Assembly (NCBI GenBank): GCA_016271365.2
Contig: JADMNL010000022.1
Coordinates: forward strand, 220,262,501-220,326,500
From: Neoceratodus forsteri
Lineage: Eukaryota; Chordata; Ceratodontiformes; Ceratodontidae
Length of the DNA stretch: 64,000 nt
Reading direction: 5' to 3'
Made by a program: the position numbers and the translations under genes. The notes below the pieces were generated by a model. The model saw only the letters and a program-made list of their open reading frames with translations. It did no database searches and was not told the DNA's origin. This document shows positions 1 to 12,304 of the stretch, one piece after another (within the stretch, counting starts at the first letter, position 1; each line of letters begins with the position of its first letter).

Positions 1-2
1 AC

Positions 3-366
3 AGTAATTGCTTCCAGAATACAATGTTTGGTTCTCATAAGTGCAGTTAAAGCAGAAATCCCCACAGCCATCTGAACACATGGCATCATAAGCAACGGCC
101 TTCCAGCTATCTGCAAACACATCCTTTGAGGTCACCAGTGTGTCCTGGCTTGTGAGGAAATCACCCTCTTGACTATCATTGAAAGTCCCACACAAGCCAT
201 GGGTAGAAGAGTGGTAGAGGAAGGAGTGAGATACTTATATACTGGTCATCAGAATAGGTTACAGTCAGCCCAAGTCTGTCTGGATTGTGACAGCAAAATC
301 AGCCTCATACACTCTGATCTTTCCATCCAGCAGAGACACAGTATCGGAATACATCTCGTTATTAAC
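3..366 (-). CDS. TECTA-like: Gene 1 exon: second half of VWD domain, alpha-tectorin-like
   Basis: An AG acceptor lies at 367-368 and the exon opens in phase 0 with VNNEMYSDTVSLLDGKIRVY, which directly continues the exon at 12946-13355. Then comes the VWD core GLCGTFNDSQEGDFLTSQ and a Cys-rich tail (MCSDGCGDFCFNCTYEN) ending in SNYC. The probable donor is the GT complementary to positions 1-2, giving a phase 1 end like that of the homologous exon at 38077-38341; the rest of the donor lies outside the window. The frame is broken between about 270 and 205: TGA and TAA stops appear and the homologous reading (LTVTYSDDQYISIS) moves to another frame, but the original frame returns before the GLCG motif, as if 1 nt were lost and 1 nt gained. 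The family is secreted matrix glycoproteins. The breaks may be assembly errors or real damage. Confidence 0.85.
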
Positions 367-829
367 CTAAGCCATAACAACAATAATAATATTAATCCAG
401 CAATACAGTAAAGAACAATCAGAGCACATTTCCAGATCACCTACAAATTGGAACTTTTCAAAGATATTATGAAGCTTGCTATGAACTGAGTAAGAAAATC
501 CTGGACCCTAATTGGTTGACTACCTTTGGAGTCCAGATGGGACTCCATTGTATCATTAAGACTCGGAAGTCGTTTTTATTTAAGTAAGAACTTATAAAGG
601 CTCTAGTTTGGAACCACAGTAACAGACTCCAGGGTATGTATAATCATGGAATACTGGCATTTATTTCTTTATTTAGCTGTCGTTGATCGGGTAGGGTACA
701 CTAGGCATACATATGCCTATTTTCAGGTATGATCTGGAAAATCAGGAGACTGGGAACAGAACCCAGGTCTCCAAGTCTCTGCTGCTCTCTGTGATGATGC
801 CTTAGTCTCTTCACCATGGGGGCATGTCC
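367..829. other. Intron start and SINE-like fragment
   Basis: From 367 to about 655 I recognise nothing. On the minus strand, about 829-660 looks like a SINE remnant: a B-box-like GACCTGGGTTCTGTTCCCAG near 766-747, then a 3' tail (GCCTAGTGTACCC...) ending in an AAATAAAG-rich run. The tail resembles the 3' end of the LINE whose tail is at 29757. Confidence 0.4.
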
Positions 830-3800
830 AGCGTGGCGAGATACTGGCATGTACTGGTGGTGGGATAGTGTCATGTGCTGGGTGGTGGGATACTGGTATA
901 TTCTGGCTGGAGGGATACTGGCATGTCCTGGGTGGTGGGATAGTGACATGACATGGATAGTGAGATACTACTATATCATGGGTGTTGGGTTACTGGCATG
1001 TCCTGGGTGGTGGATACTAGCATGTCTAGGAGGTGGGCCACTGGCAGGTTCTAGGTGGTAGAATACCGGTGTAGCCTGGGTAGTGGGACACTGACAGGTT
1101 CTGGATGGTTAGATACTAGCATGTCCTGGGTGATGGGAAACTAGCAGGTCCTGGGTGGTAGGATACTGGCTTATCCTGGGTAGTGGGATACTGGCATATC
1201 CTGGGTGGTGGGATACTGGTCGGTCCTGGTTGGTGGGATACTGGCAGGTTCTGAGTGGTGGGATACTGTCATGTCCTGGGTGGCAAGATACCAGCAGGTC
1301 TTGACTGGTGAGATACTGGAATATCCTGGGTGGTGGGAGACTGGCATATCCTGGGTGATGGGATGCTGGCAGGTCCTTGGTAGTGGGATACTGGTAGGTC
1401 CTGGGTGGTGGGATACTGGCATGTCCTGTGTAGTGGGATACTGGCATGTCCTAGGTGGTTGGGTACTGGCAGGTCCTGAGTGGCGGTATACTGGTATATC
1501 CTTGGTTGTGGGATACTGGCATATCTTGTGTGGTGGGATACTGGCAGGTTCTGGGTGGTGGGATACTGGTAGGTCCTGGGTGGTGGGATATTGGCATGTT
1601 CTGGGCAGTGGGATACTGGTATGTCCTGGGTGATGAGATACTGTCAAGTCCTGGGTGGGTGGGATACTGGCATATCCTGGGTGGTGGGACGCTGACATGT
1701 CCTGGGTTTTTGGGGTACTGGTATATCTTGGGTGGGGGGATACTGGCATGTACTCAGTGATGGGATACGGGAATGTTCTGGGTAATGGGATACTGCCATA
1801 TGCTGGGTGGTTGGGATAATGCATGTCCTGGGTGGTGGGATAATGGCAGGTTCTGGGTGGCGGGATACTGGTAGGTCCTTGGTGGTGGGATACTGGCATG
1901 TCTTGGGCAGTAGAATACTGGGATGTCCTGGGTGATGAGATACTGTCAAGTCCTGGGTGGATGGGATACTGGCATATCCTGGGTGGTGGCATACTGGTTT
2001 ATCCTGGGTGATGGGATACTGGGAGATTCTGGGTGGTACTGGCATGTCCTGCGTGGTGGGATACTGGTATGTCCTGGGTGCTTGGGATACTGTTTTATCC
2101 TGGGTGGGGGGATACTGGCATGTCCTAAGTGATGGGATACTGGAATGTCCTGGGTAATGGGAACTTGTCATATCTTGGGTGGTTGGGATAATGTCATGTC
2201 CTTGGTGGTGGTATACTGACATTTCGTGGGTAATGAGATACTGCCATGTTCTGGGTGGTGAGATACTGACATATCCTGGGTGTTCAAATACTGGCACATC
2301 CTAGGTGGTGGGATACTGGAATATACTGAGTGGTGGTATATTTTCAGGTCCTGGGTGGTGGGATACTGGTAGGTCCTGGGTGGTGGAATACTGGTATATC
2401 CTGGGTGGTGAGATACTGGCATATCCTGGGTGATGGGATACTAGCAGGTCCTGAGTGGTGGAATACTGAAATATCCTAAGTGATATGATAATGTCATGTC
2501 CTGGGTGGTGGAATACTGGCATATCGTGGGTTGTGAGATACTGGAATGTCCAGGGTGGTGGGATACTGGCATGTCCTGGGTGGTGTGATTCTAGAATATC
2601 ATGGATAATAGGATACTGGCATATCGTGGGTGGTGGGATACTTGAATGTCCTGGGTGGTGGGATACTGGCATATACTTGGTGGTGGGATACTGGGTGATG
2701 AGATACTGGCAAGTCCTGGGTGGGTTATTTAATATTTAGTATAACTGTAACTTTATGGATGTAACTTATTACTGTACTCCACTCTCCTCATCTTCTTTCC
2801 CCCATGACACTCCTGGAAATGAGCTATTTAGCTCAATATGCTTTTTCCTGGTAAAACCCTTGAAATGAATGAATGAATGAATAAATGAATGAATGAATAC
2901 TGGCATGTCATTGGTGGTGGGATGCTGGCATATTCTGGCTGGTGGGATACTGGTATATCCTAGGTGGTGGGATACTGGCATATCTTGGGTGGTGGGATAC
3001 TGGCATATCGTAAGTGGTGGGATATGGTCAGGTCCTGGGTGCTGAGACACTGGCAGGTCCTGGGAGTGGGATACTAGCAGGCCTGATGGGTGGAATACTG
3101 GCAGATCCTGGGAGTAGGATACTAGCATATCCTGAGTGGTTGGGATACTGGCATGTCCTAGGTGGTTGGGATATTGGCACATTCTGGGTGGATGGGATAC
3201 TGACTTGTCTTGGGTGGTGGTATACTGGCATGTCCTGGGTGGTGGGATACTGGCAGTTTTGGGTGGTTGGGATACTTGCATGTTCTGGGTGGTGTGATAC
3301 TGGCATGTCCTGGGTGGTGGGGTACTGGCAGGTCCTGGGTGTTGAGATATTGGCATATCATGGGTACTGGGATACTGGCATATTGTAGATGATGGGATAG
3401 TGGCTTGTCCTGGGTGGTGGGATACTGGCATGGGATTCTGGCATGTCCTGGGTGGTGAGATACTGGCATATAGTGGGTGGTGGGATATCAACATGTCCTG
3501 GTGATGGGATACTGGAATGTCCTAGGAGGTGGAATATTGGCATGTCCTGAGTGGTGGGATACTGGCATGCCCTGGGTGGTGTGATACTGGCAGGTCCTTG
3601 GTGGAGGGATACTGGCATGTCCTGGTAGGTGGCATAATGGCATATCATGGATGGTGGGATACTGGCATGTCATTGCTGGTGTGATACTGACATATCCTGG
3701 GTGGTGGGATATGTGTGTGTACTGAGTGGTGGTATACTGGCATGTCCTGGGTTGTAGGATACTGGCATACCCTGGGTGGTGGGATATTGCCATGTCCTGG

Positions 3801-6800
3801 GTGGTGAGATGCTGGTATGTCCTGGGTGGTGGGATACTGATATGTCCTTGGTGGTAGTTTACTGGCATGTTCTTGGTGGTGGTATACTTGCATGTCCTGC
3901 ATAGTGAGGTACTGGTATATCATGGATAGTGTGATACTGGCATGTCCTGGGTGGTGGGATACTGGTATGCCCTGGGTGGTGAGATACTAGGATGTCCTGG
4001 GTGATGAGATACTGGCAAGTCCTGGGTGGGTGGGATAATGGCATATCCTGGGTGGTGGGATACTGGTTTATCCTGGGTGGTGGGATACTGGCAGGTCCTT
4101 GGTGGTACTGGCATGCCTTGCATGGTGGGATACTGGTAGGTCCTGGATACTGGAATGTCCTGGGTAATGGGATACTGCCATATCCTGGGTAGTTAGGATA
4201 ATGTCATGTCCTGGGTGGTGGCACACTGGCATGTCATGGTTAATGAGATACTGCCATGTTCTGAGTGGTGAGATACTGATATTTCCTGGGTGTTTGAATA
4301 CTGGCACATCCTAGGTGGTGGGATACTGGAATATCCTGGGTAGTGGGATACTGGTAGGTCCTGGGTGGTGGGATACTGATATATCCTGGGTGATGAGATA
4401 CTGACTGGCATGTCTTGGGTGGTGGGATATTTCCATCTCCTGGGTAGTCGGATACTGGCATGTCCTGGGTGTTGGGCTACTTGTATGCCCTGGGTGGTGA
4501 GATACTGGCATGTTCTGGGTAGTGGGATACTGCCACATTCTTGGTAGTGGCATACTGGCATGCCCTGGGTGATGGAATACTGGCATGTTCTGGGTAGTGG
4601 GATACTGGCACATCCTGAGTGGTGTGACACTGGTATGTCCTGGGTAGTAGGATACTGGCATGTTCTTGGCGGTGGCATATTGCTATTTCCTGGGAGATGT
4701 GATACTGGAATGTCCTGGGTGGTGGGATACTGGCATGCCCTGGGTGCTGGGAGACTTGTATATCCTGGGTAGTGGGATACTGGCATATCCTGGGTGGTGG
4801 GACACTGGCATGTCCTTGGCAGTAGGATACTAGCATGTCCTTGGTGGTGGAATACTGGTATATCCTGGGTGGCTGGATACTGGTATGTCCTGGGTGGTGG
4901 GACACAGGCATGCCCTGGGTGGTGGATACTGGTATATCATGGGTGTTGGGATACTGGCATATCATGGGTGATTGGATATTGGCTTATCATGGATGGTGGG
5001 ATACCGGTGGGTCCTGGTTGGTGGGATACTGGTAGGTCCTGAGTGGTGGGATACTGTCATGTCCTAGGTGGTAAGATACCGGCAGGTCTGGAGTGGTGAG
5101 ATACTGGCATATCCTGGGTGGTGGGATACTGACATATCCTGGGTGAAGGGATACTGGAAGGTCTTTGGTGGTGGGATACTGGTAGGTCCTGAATGGTAGT
5201 GGCATGTCCTGTGTGGTGGGATACAGGTATGTCCTCTGTGATGGGAAACTGGAATGTCCTGGGTAATGGGATACTGCCATATCCTGGGTGGTTGGGATAA
5301 AGTCATGTCCTGGGTATGGGATACTGGCATGTTCTGAACGATGGGATACTGGAATGTCCTGGGTAATGGGATACTGCCATAGTATGGTAGTAGGATACTG
5401 GCATGTTCTTGGTGGTGGCATGTTGATATATCTTGGGAGATGTGATACTGGAATGTCCTGGGTGGTGGGATACTGGCATGCCCTGGGTGCTGGGGGACTT
5501 GCATATCCTGGGTAGTGGGATACTGGCATATCCTGGGTGGTGGAACACTGGTATGTCCTGTGTAGTAGGATACTGGCATGTTCTTGGTGGTGGCATATTG
5601 ATATATTTTGGGAGATGTGATACTGGAGTGTCCTGGGTGGTGGGATACTGGCATATCCTGTGTGGTGGGACACTGGCATGTCCTTGGCAGTAGGATACTA
5701 GCATGCCCTTGGTGGTGGGATACTGGTATATCCTGGGTGGCTGGATACTGGTATGTCCTGGGTCGTGGGACACAGGCATGCCCTGGGTGGTGGATACTGG
5801 TATATCATGGGTGTTGGGATACTAGCATATCACGGGTGATTGGATACTGACTTATCATGGGTGGTGGGATACTGGTATATTGTGGATGGTGAGATACTGT
5901 TATTTCATGGGTGGTGAGACACTGGTATGTCCTGGGTGGTGGGATACCTGCATGTCTTTGGTCGTGGATAGTATCATGTCCTGGGCAGTATGATACTGGC
6001 ATGTCCTTGGTGGTGGGATACTGTCATGTCCTGGGTAGTGGGATTCTGGCATATTGACAGTAGTGGGATACTGGCTTAACTTGAGTGGAGGGATACTGGC
6101 ATGTCCTGGGTGGTGGGATACTGGCATATTCTTTCTGGTGGAATACTGCATGTCCTGGGTGGTGGGATACTGTCACTTCCTGGGTGGTCAGTTACTGGCA
6201 TGTTCTGGGTCTGTGGATACTGGCATATACTGGATGGTTCATACTGGTGTATTATGGGTGATGGGATACTGAAGTGACCTGATTGATTGGATACTGGCAT
6301 ATCCTGGATGGTGGCATACTGCTATATCATGGGTGGTGAGATGCTGAGACATCCTGTGTAGTGGGATTCTGGCATATCGCTGGTGCTGGAATACTGGCAT
6401 GCCCTGGGTGTTGGGATACTGGCATGTCCTGGATGTTGGATACTGGCATGTCCTGGGAGGTGGGTTAATGTCATATCTAGGGTGATGGGATACTGGCATG
6501 TCCTGGGTGGTGGGGTACTGACATGTCCTGGGTGGTGGATTATTAGCATGTTCTGGGTGTGGCTACTGGCATATACTAGATGGTGGCTACTGGTATATCA
6601 TGGGTGGTGGGATACTGGCTTATTGTGCATGTTGGGATACTGGCATTTCCTGTCTGGTGGGATACTGGTGTGTCCTGGTTGATGGGATACTGGCATGCCC
6701 TGGGTGGTGGCATAATGATATATCATGGGTGGTGGGATGCTTGCACATCCTGAGTTGTTGGATACAGGCATATCTTTGGTGGAGGAACACTGGCATATGC

Positions 6801-7590
6801 TGGGTGGTGGTTTACTGGCATGTCCTGGGTGGTGGATACTGGCATTTCCTGTTTAGTAGGATACTGGTGTGTCCTGGGTGGTAGGATACTGGTATATCCT
6901 GGGTGGTGAGAGGCTGGCATATTGTTAGTAGTGGTATATTGGCATACCGTTAGTGGTGGGATACTGGCATTTCCTGGAAGGTGGGATACTGGAATGTCCA
7001 GGGTGGTTGGATACTTGTAGGTCCTGGGTAGTGGGGTACTGGCATGTCCTGGGTGGTGGGACTCTGGTAGGTCCTGATTGGTGCGATACTGGTATATCCT
7101 GGGGGGGGATGCTGATATATCCTGGATGCTGGATACTGGCATGTATTGGGTAGTGGAATACTGGCATGTGGTGGGTGGTGGGATAAATGGTATACCCCAG
7201 GTGCTCGATACTGGTATATCCTGGGTGGTAGATACAGGTGTATCATGGATGATGGGATTCTGACATATTTTGGGTGGTGGGATCCTGGCATAATGCGGAT
7301 GGTGAGATACTGGCATGTTTTGGATGGTGGGATACTGATATATCTGGTGTCATGAGATACTAGCATATCATGGGTGGTGGGATACTCGCTTGTTCTGGAA
7401 GGTGGGATACTGGCATGTCCTGGGTGGTGGGATACTGGTGTATATGCTATGTGGTATACTACCATATGCTGTGTGGTGGGACACTGGCATGTCCTGGGTA
7501 GTGGGATATTGGTATATCCTTGATGGTGACATACTGGCATGTACTGGATGGTGAGATACTGGTACATCCAGATGTTAGAATATTGGCATG
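830..7590. repeat. 25-bp minisatellite array, about 6.7 kb
   Basis: About 260 imperfect head-to-tail copies of a 25-bp unit whose core is GGGATACTGGCATGTCC followed by TGGGTGGT. Copies vary mostly by single substitutions, with rare units a few bases longer or shorter. The array sits inside the intron between gene 1 exons 12946-13355 and 3-366. Larger blocks are duplicated within it, for example 4661-5001 resembles 5590-5870. One foreign insertion interrupts it at 2725-2897. Long reading frames across it are a by-product of the repeat, not genes. Confidence 0.97.
2725..2897 (+). mobile_element. Truncated LINE 3' end inserted in the minisatellite
   Basis: A non-repeat block interrupts the array. 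Its end (GGAAATGAGCTATTTAGCTC, then CAATATGC and TCCTGGTAAAACCCTTGAAAT) matches the 3' ends of the Rex1-like LINE tails near 41055-41110 and 41340-41400. It finishes in a (GAAT)n tail. This is a 5'-truncated retrotransposed LINE end in the plus orientation. Confidence 0.75.
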
Positions 7591-7594
7591 TGGT

Positions 7595-8000
7595 TGAAAA
7601 TGGTTCTCTAAGGAATGCCTACACTACATTCTGTTGCAAAACTGCCAAACATGTGGCACAGACTTTGGCAGAATCCAGAATTCTGGCAAAATCTCAATTC
7701 CACTTTGAGAAAGCTTGGCAGAATTTAACAGTGAATTTCACTAAAATTTGCCAAGTGAACTCTGTTTTTTTAAAAGTAAACTGCAGTTATGTGAACTGTG
7801 GTTTTGCACAAATTGCAGAAAGATTTTCTGCAGAAAACTGTGGATACTGTGGAATTATTCTGTGGAATTTTGAATAAACTGGTAAAATTCTGCATTTTCC
7901 ATGATTTTTATACAGTACAAAAGGTATAGTCTACCTGTGCCAGAATGTTGTGGAATGCTGTAGAATTTTGGAAATTCTGACATTCCAGTGAAAGCAATTC
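7595..8000. mobile_element. Non-autonomous AATTCTG-rich element
   Basis: AT-rich sequence with many scattered GAATTCTG, GGCAGAATT and TGCAGAA words, resembling the elements at 10668-11270 and 63460-63755. No coding capacity. Ends are not sharp; I infer a degraded MITE-like element. Confidence 0.4.
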
Positions 8001-8103
8001 AGTACTGCACTTGTGTGAGCCAAATCACTTTGTCTCATTGGAAGAGTTGTCCCACATATTTCTATGAAACCAGTGGATAAGATGGCATGTGATGTTATCA
8101 GAT

Positions 8104-9145
8104 TCATAGAAGTGTGATGGCAGAAAAGGACCGACAAGGCCCACTGAGTCTGCCCATTTGTCCAGCTATCTGCTTGGACATGCCCTCCCCCCACCCTCAA
8201 GAATCCCCTGTGGTTGTCCCATGCCCTTTTGAATCCCTCCACTGTTTCTTCTCCAATGACCGCCTCCAAGAGTCTGTTCCACTTATCCATCACTCTCTCT
8301 GTGAAATAGTACTTCCTAATGTTACCCCTGAACTGCCCCCCCATCCACCTGCAGACCATTGTCCCTCGTCCTCTAATTGCCCTTCATCTGGAAGATGCTT
8401 TCCACTGGCTCCTGGTTTATACCCTTCGGGTACTTGAAGGTCTCGATCATGTCCCCCCATCCTGCCTCTCTTCCAGGGAGTACGTTTAGATCTCTCAACC
8501 TTTCTTCATAGGATAGGTGGTTCAACCCTTTTACCATCTTCATTGCTTTCTTCCGAACTCACTCCAACCTCCCCACATTCTTTTTGAGATATGGCCTCCA
8601 AAACTGGACTCCGTATTTCAAATATGGTCTAACTAGATGGGTGTACAAGAGTACTATGACCTCCCTATTTCTGCTGGTAATCCCCCTTCCGATGCATCCC
8701 AGCATTCCACTACCCCTAGCAACTGCTCTCCCGTAGTGCGTTGCCACTTTCGGGTCCCCTGATATAGTGATTCCCAGGTCCCTTTCTTGTTCAGTTACCT
8801 CAAGATCTCTGCCCCCCATGCAGTACTCTGCCCTCCGGTTCCTGTAGCCAAGATGCATGATTTTACACTTTTCTATGTTGAATGAGAGATGCCACCTCTC
8901 TGACCATGCCTCAAGCCTCCCCAAATCTCTCCACATTCTTTCTACCCCTTTCTGAGTGTCTAGCCTATTGCAGATTTTAATATCATCCACAAACAGACTC
9001 ACACCCCCTTTAAGGCCCACCACAATGTCCCCTAAAAATATATTGAATAGTAGGGGCCCCAACACTGATCCCTGAGGGACCCCACTTGTGAACTTGCCCT
9101 CTCTGGAAGCCACCCCATTTATTATGACTCTATGAGACATTGGAT
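8104..9145 (-). mobile_element. CR1-type LINE, 5'-truncated
   Basis: Minus-strand translation gives the C-terminal half of a CR1 reverse transcriptase: TSGVPQGSVLGPLLFNIFL, then the FVDDIKICN active-site region (usual FADD changed to FVDD), CKIMHLG and a terminal FRGNIRKYYFTERVMDKWNR segment. The end at 8104 has the typical CR1 tail of this genome (minus strand CTGCCATCACACTTCTATG). Reading frames are broken between 8360 and 8560. It lies in a gene 1 intron in the same orientation as the gene. Confidence 0.88.
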
Positions 9146-9640
9146 ATGAACTATGGTGGAGGGGATTCAGAGCAAACAAAGAAAGAGTGAGTGCCAGGTA
9201 TAAGAGAAAACAGAATTTAAAAAAGAAAAGTCCATGACTGGTGGATTCTGTGGTGAGATATCAGTTCTAAGACAGGGATGCATGTATCTGTAACAGACTC
9301 AGCGTAGACCCCAGGATGGGATTACTGCATTTGCATTTAAACAAAATATATTTTATTAAAGAACCACCAATGCCTTGAGAATGTGGAAAAATATAATATT
9401 TGGACCCGAAGAAGCTTTCAAGTATCATTAGCTCTGTATTTCATATCCCCATTATTTATTACTCTGGTCAAAGGTATGGAAACAGGATAGTTATTCCTCA
9501 AAGGGTTCTTCAGCTCTTTTTGCATCTTCTCAACCTGATGTTGTGCTCTGTGACTGTCAGATTGCAACCGGCCAAGGAGTTGAGAGGAGAGCTATGCCAG
9601 CCGCTGATTTCATGGAGCATGGCAACTGGAGTGTGTGTGG
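9146..9640. other. No recognisable feature
   Basis: Intron sequence between the CR1 copy and the 60-bp array. Reading frames here have no recognisable domain. Confidence 0.5.
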
Positions 9641-10410
9641 GGGTGTGGCACGGGGGTCCTCGGCAGGTGGGGGGGTTTGTGAATGGTCATGGGGTGGAGG
9701 GCACCACTATACCACCAGGGAATAATGAATTATAGAAAGTTGAGTGACGGGTTGGGGGGTACCACTATACACCCAAGGAATAATTGATTACAGAAGGTTG
9801 GTCAATCTGGGGGTGTTGGGACCACTATACCCCCATGGAATAATGTATTACAGAAGGAAGAGTGATTGAGGAGGTGGGGGGACCACTATACCCTGACAGA
9901 ATAATGGATTACAGAAGGATCTGTGATTAGGGTTGGGGAGACCACTATGCCCCCATGGAATAATTGATTACAGAAGGATGAATGATTGAGGGGTGGGGGG
10001 ACCACTATTCCACCATGGAATAATGGATTAAAGAAGGATGGGTAATTGGAGGCTTGGACCACTATGCCCCCAGGGAATAATGGATAACAGAAGGATGGGT
10101 GCTACGGGGTGGGGGAAGGAGCACTATACGCCCATAGAATAATGGATTGCAGAAGGATATGTGATTGGGGTGGAGGGACCACTATACCACCAGCAAATAA
10201 TGGATTACTGGAGGATGGTTGACTGAAGGGTGGGGGGAGCACTGTACTGCTAAGGAATTATGGATTATAGAAGGATGGGTGATGGAGGTGTGGTTGACCA
10301 TTTTACCACCAGGAAACAACAGATTACCGAAGGATGAGTGCTGGGGGTGGGGAGACAACTTTACTGCCAGGAAATAATTGACTACAGAAGGATAGGCACT
10401 ACAGGGCTGC
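9640..10410. repeat. 60-bp tandem repeat, about 12 copies
   Basis: The anchor ACCACTATAC recurs at 9703, 9761, 9821, 9882, 9941, 10001, 10058, 10120, 10178 and (as CACTGTAC) 10239, a spacing of 57-62 bp. Each unit also has GGAATAATGGATTACAGAAG and a G-run. Later copies to about 10400 are more diverged. Confidence 0.93.
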
Positions 10411-10667
10411 TGCACTGCATGAAAATGATCTGATAATGGACATGCAGATGGCCCCTTAGTGCCTTGCATGTCCAATGATCTCATTTGTCTGCTTTGTCTG
10501 AATATGGCCCACAAGAAACATGGTGCTATCCTGTTTTGGGCAGCACTATCTCCTGTGGGCCATATCGAGCCTAGACTGAGTTGGTGTAGCACAGATCTAC
10601 CTAGTGCTGTGCTGACATAGCCTGATAGTCAGTCAGTTAGCACTGCTCCATCGGCGAGTGCAAACTA

Positions 10668-11270
10668 GGGCTGTGCGAAAGTAAACTTCTGCCAGTGGAA
10701 TTTTGGCAAAAGTCAGAATTTCACTTTCACAAAACTTCAAAATGTAGTTTGGAAACTTTCACAGAAATTCTGAGTTAGAAAGGTAGAATAAATGTATGAA
10801 TTGAGGATTATCGTATTAAACTACGGAACAAAATTCCGCCTGACTGATCACTGTCAATGGTTAGTTTGGCGGATATTTCTTCCACAGTTTAATATAATAA
10901 TCTGCAATTCGTATATTTGTTCCACAGTTCCGTGAGTCACTGAACTGTGAAATTAATGTGGAATTGTGGATTAATAAAATATACTGCAGAAAGAAATTCT
11001 GCAGAACTGATCAGTGAAATGCAGAATAATTATATGTATTGCGGATTAATCCCTTAAACTGCAGAATAAAATTCCTCAGAACTGTCAGTCTGCAGTTCTT
11101 GTGTATTATTCTGCAGTTTAGCCAAAAAATTCCATAGAACAGGGCAAAAATCCACCAAACACATTTGGAAGAAATTTGATCCCGCCAATGGCAGAAGTTT
11201 GGAAAATTTTGTGAAATTTACAAAATTCTGTGAAAGTCCCATAAAAAGTGGAATTCACAACTTTCTCCTG
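10668..11270. mobile_element. MITE-like element with long inverted ends
   Basis: The left end GGGCTGTGCGAAAG... followed by AACTTCTGCCAGTGG is mirrored at the right end, where CCAATGGCAGAAGTTT precedes a run ending near CACAACTTTCTCC. The interior is AT-rich with many GCAGAA and GGAATT words and several smaller hairpins. No protein is encoded. It belongs with the other GAATT-rich elements of this window. Confidence 0.55.
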
Positions 11271-12239
11271 GCTTCAGTGCTATCCATCTGAATATTGCTC
11301 AGAGATGATCACGCACAATCACAAATGCAGCCAAAAAGGCTGTGCTCTGATTGTGCCTGACGTTGAATATGGGACCCACTTTGTTTTTCTGCTTTGTTTG
11401 TGCTCAGATGTACTTTAGGCAAGACAATTCTATTTCTACGTTGCCTTTTCTCTGGGGTTCAGGGCACCGCTGCACAGAAAATTAACATAAAATAGAAAAC
11501 TAAGAGCATGAAATAAATAAAAGAAATACAGATTTCAAAATAAATAAATATTTTTGAACATATGCAACATATATTCCTATGAGCAATTAATTAATTTCAG
11601 ATTTAAATAATAAAATAAGTTGGGCAATATGCAAGTTAGAAAAGAAGGAATTTCAAGACCCCCTTTAAAGGCCCTCACTGTACTGACAGATCTAGTATAA
11701 GCAGGGAAAGACTTCTATAATACTGGTGCAGCACCAGCAAAATATCTGACCCAGACAGCTTTAACCTAGACCACTGGACCAGCAGTAGACCCACATAGTT
11801 ACACAAATAATAGTAATAGGTACATGAAAAACAGACAAAGCAAATTATATAAGGGATACCTAAGTGAGGTCTGTTGATTGCATCATTTATTTTCACAAGA
11901 GCTATTTGACCTTGGGTAACCTCCCGAGTGGTGTAAGCCATGAGTGATGTGCCCAAGGTCAAAAAGCTTGAGTGAGAATATATCATGTATTCCATAAGGT
12001 CCCTGTTACATATTCCATTTATGCAATTTGGATCCTTTAGGATAGTGCAGGGAGTTTTGTTTTAAATTGTTCATTTATTTAATTTGTAATGTAAACTTAC
12101 ATGAACTTTTTGTGGTTTTTCCACTGTAGCTCTGCTTAGCATAGTGGTTACTAGGTGGTTTGCTATGGACACTCCAACTTTACATTATGGCCAGTACATA
12201 ATGAAAAAGTTTGATGCACAGTTCTTTTGTTTTTGCTTT
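11271..12239. other. No recognisable feature
   Basis: AT-rich intron sequence. Short minus-strand frames such as 11675-11995 show no known domain. Confidence 0.5.
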
Positions 12240-12282
12240 TGTGTGTGTGTGTGTGTGTGTGCGTGTGTGTGTGTGTGTGTGT
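12240..12282. repeat. (GT)n microsatellite
   Basis: About 20 GT dinucleotides with one GC interruption, followed by a short G run. Confidence 0.95.
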
Positions 12283-12304
12283 GAGGGGGGCATTTGTTTA
12301 TCAA

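Noticed and set aside
169..411. 80-codon plus-strand frame
   Set aside because: Shadow of the minus-strand VWD exon.
1171..1992. A 273-codon open frame rich in Pro, His and Ser on the minus strand, with similar frames across 830-7590 on both strands
   Set aside because: Entirely produced by the 25-bp repeat; no splice context, and every frame gives the same peptide.
9640..10410. CRISPR-like array
   Set aside because: Regular 60-bp period, but the whole unit is repeated with drift and there are no unique spacers; vertebrate minisatellite.
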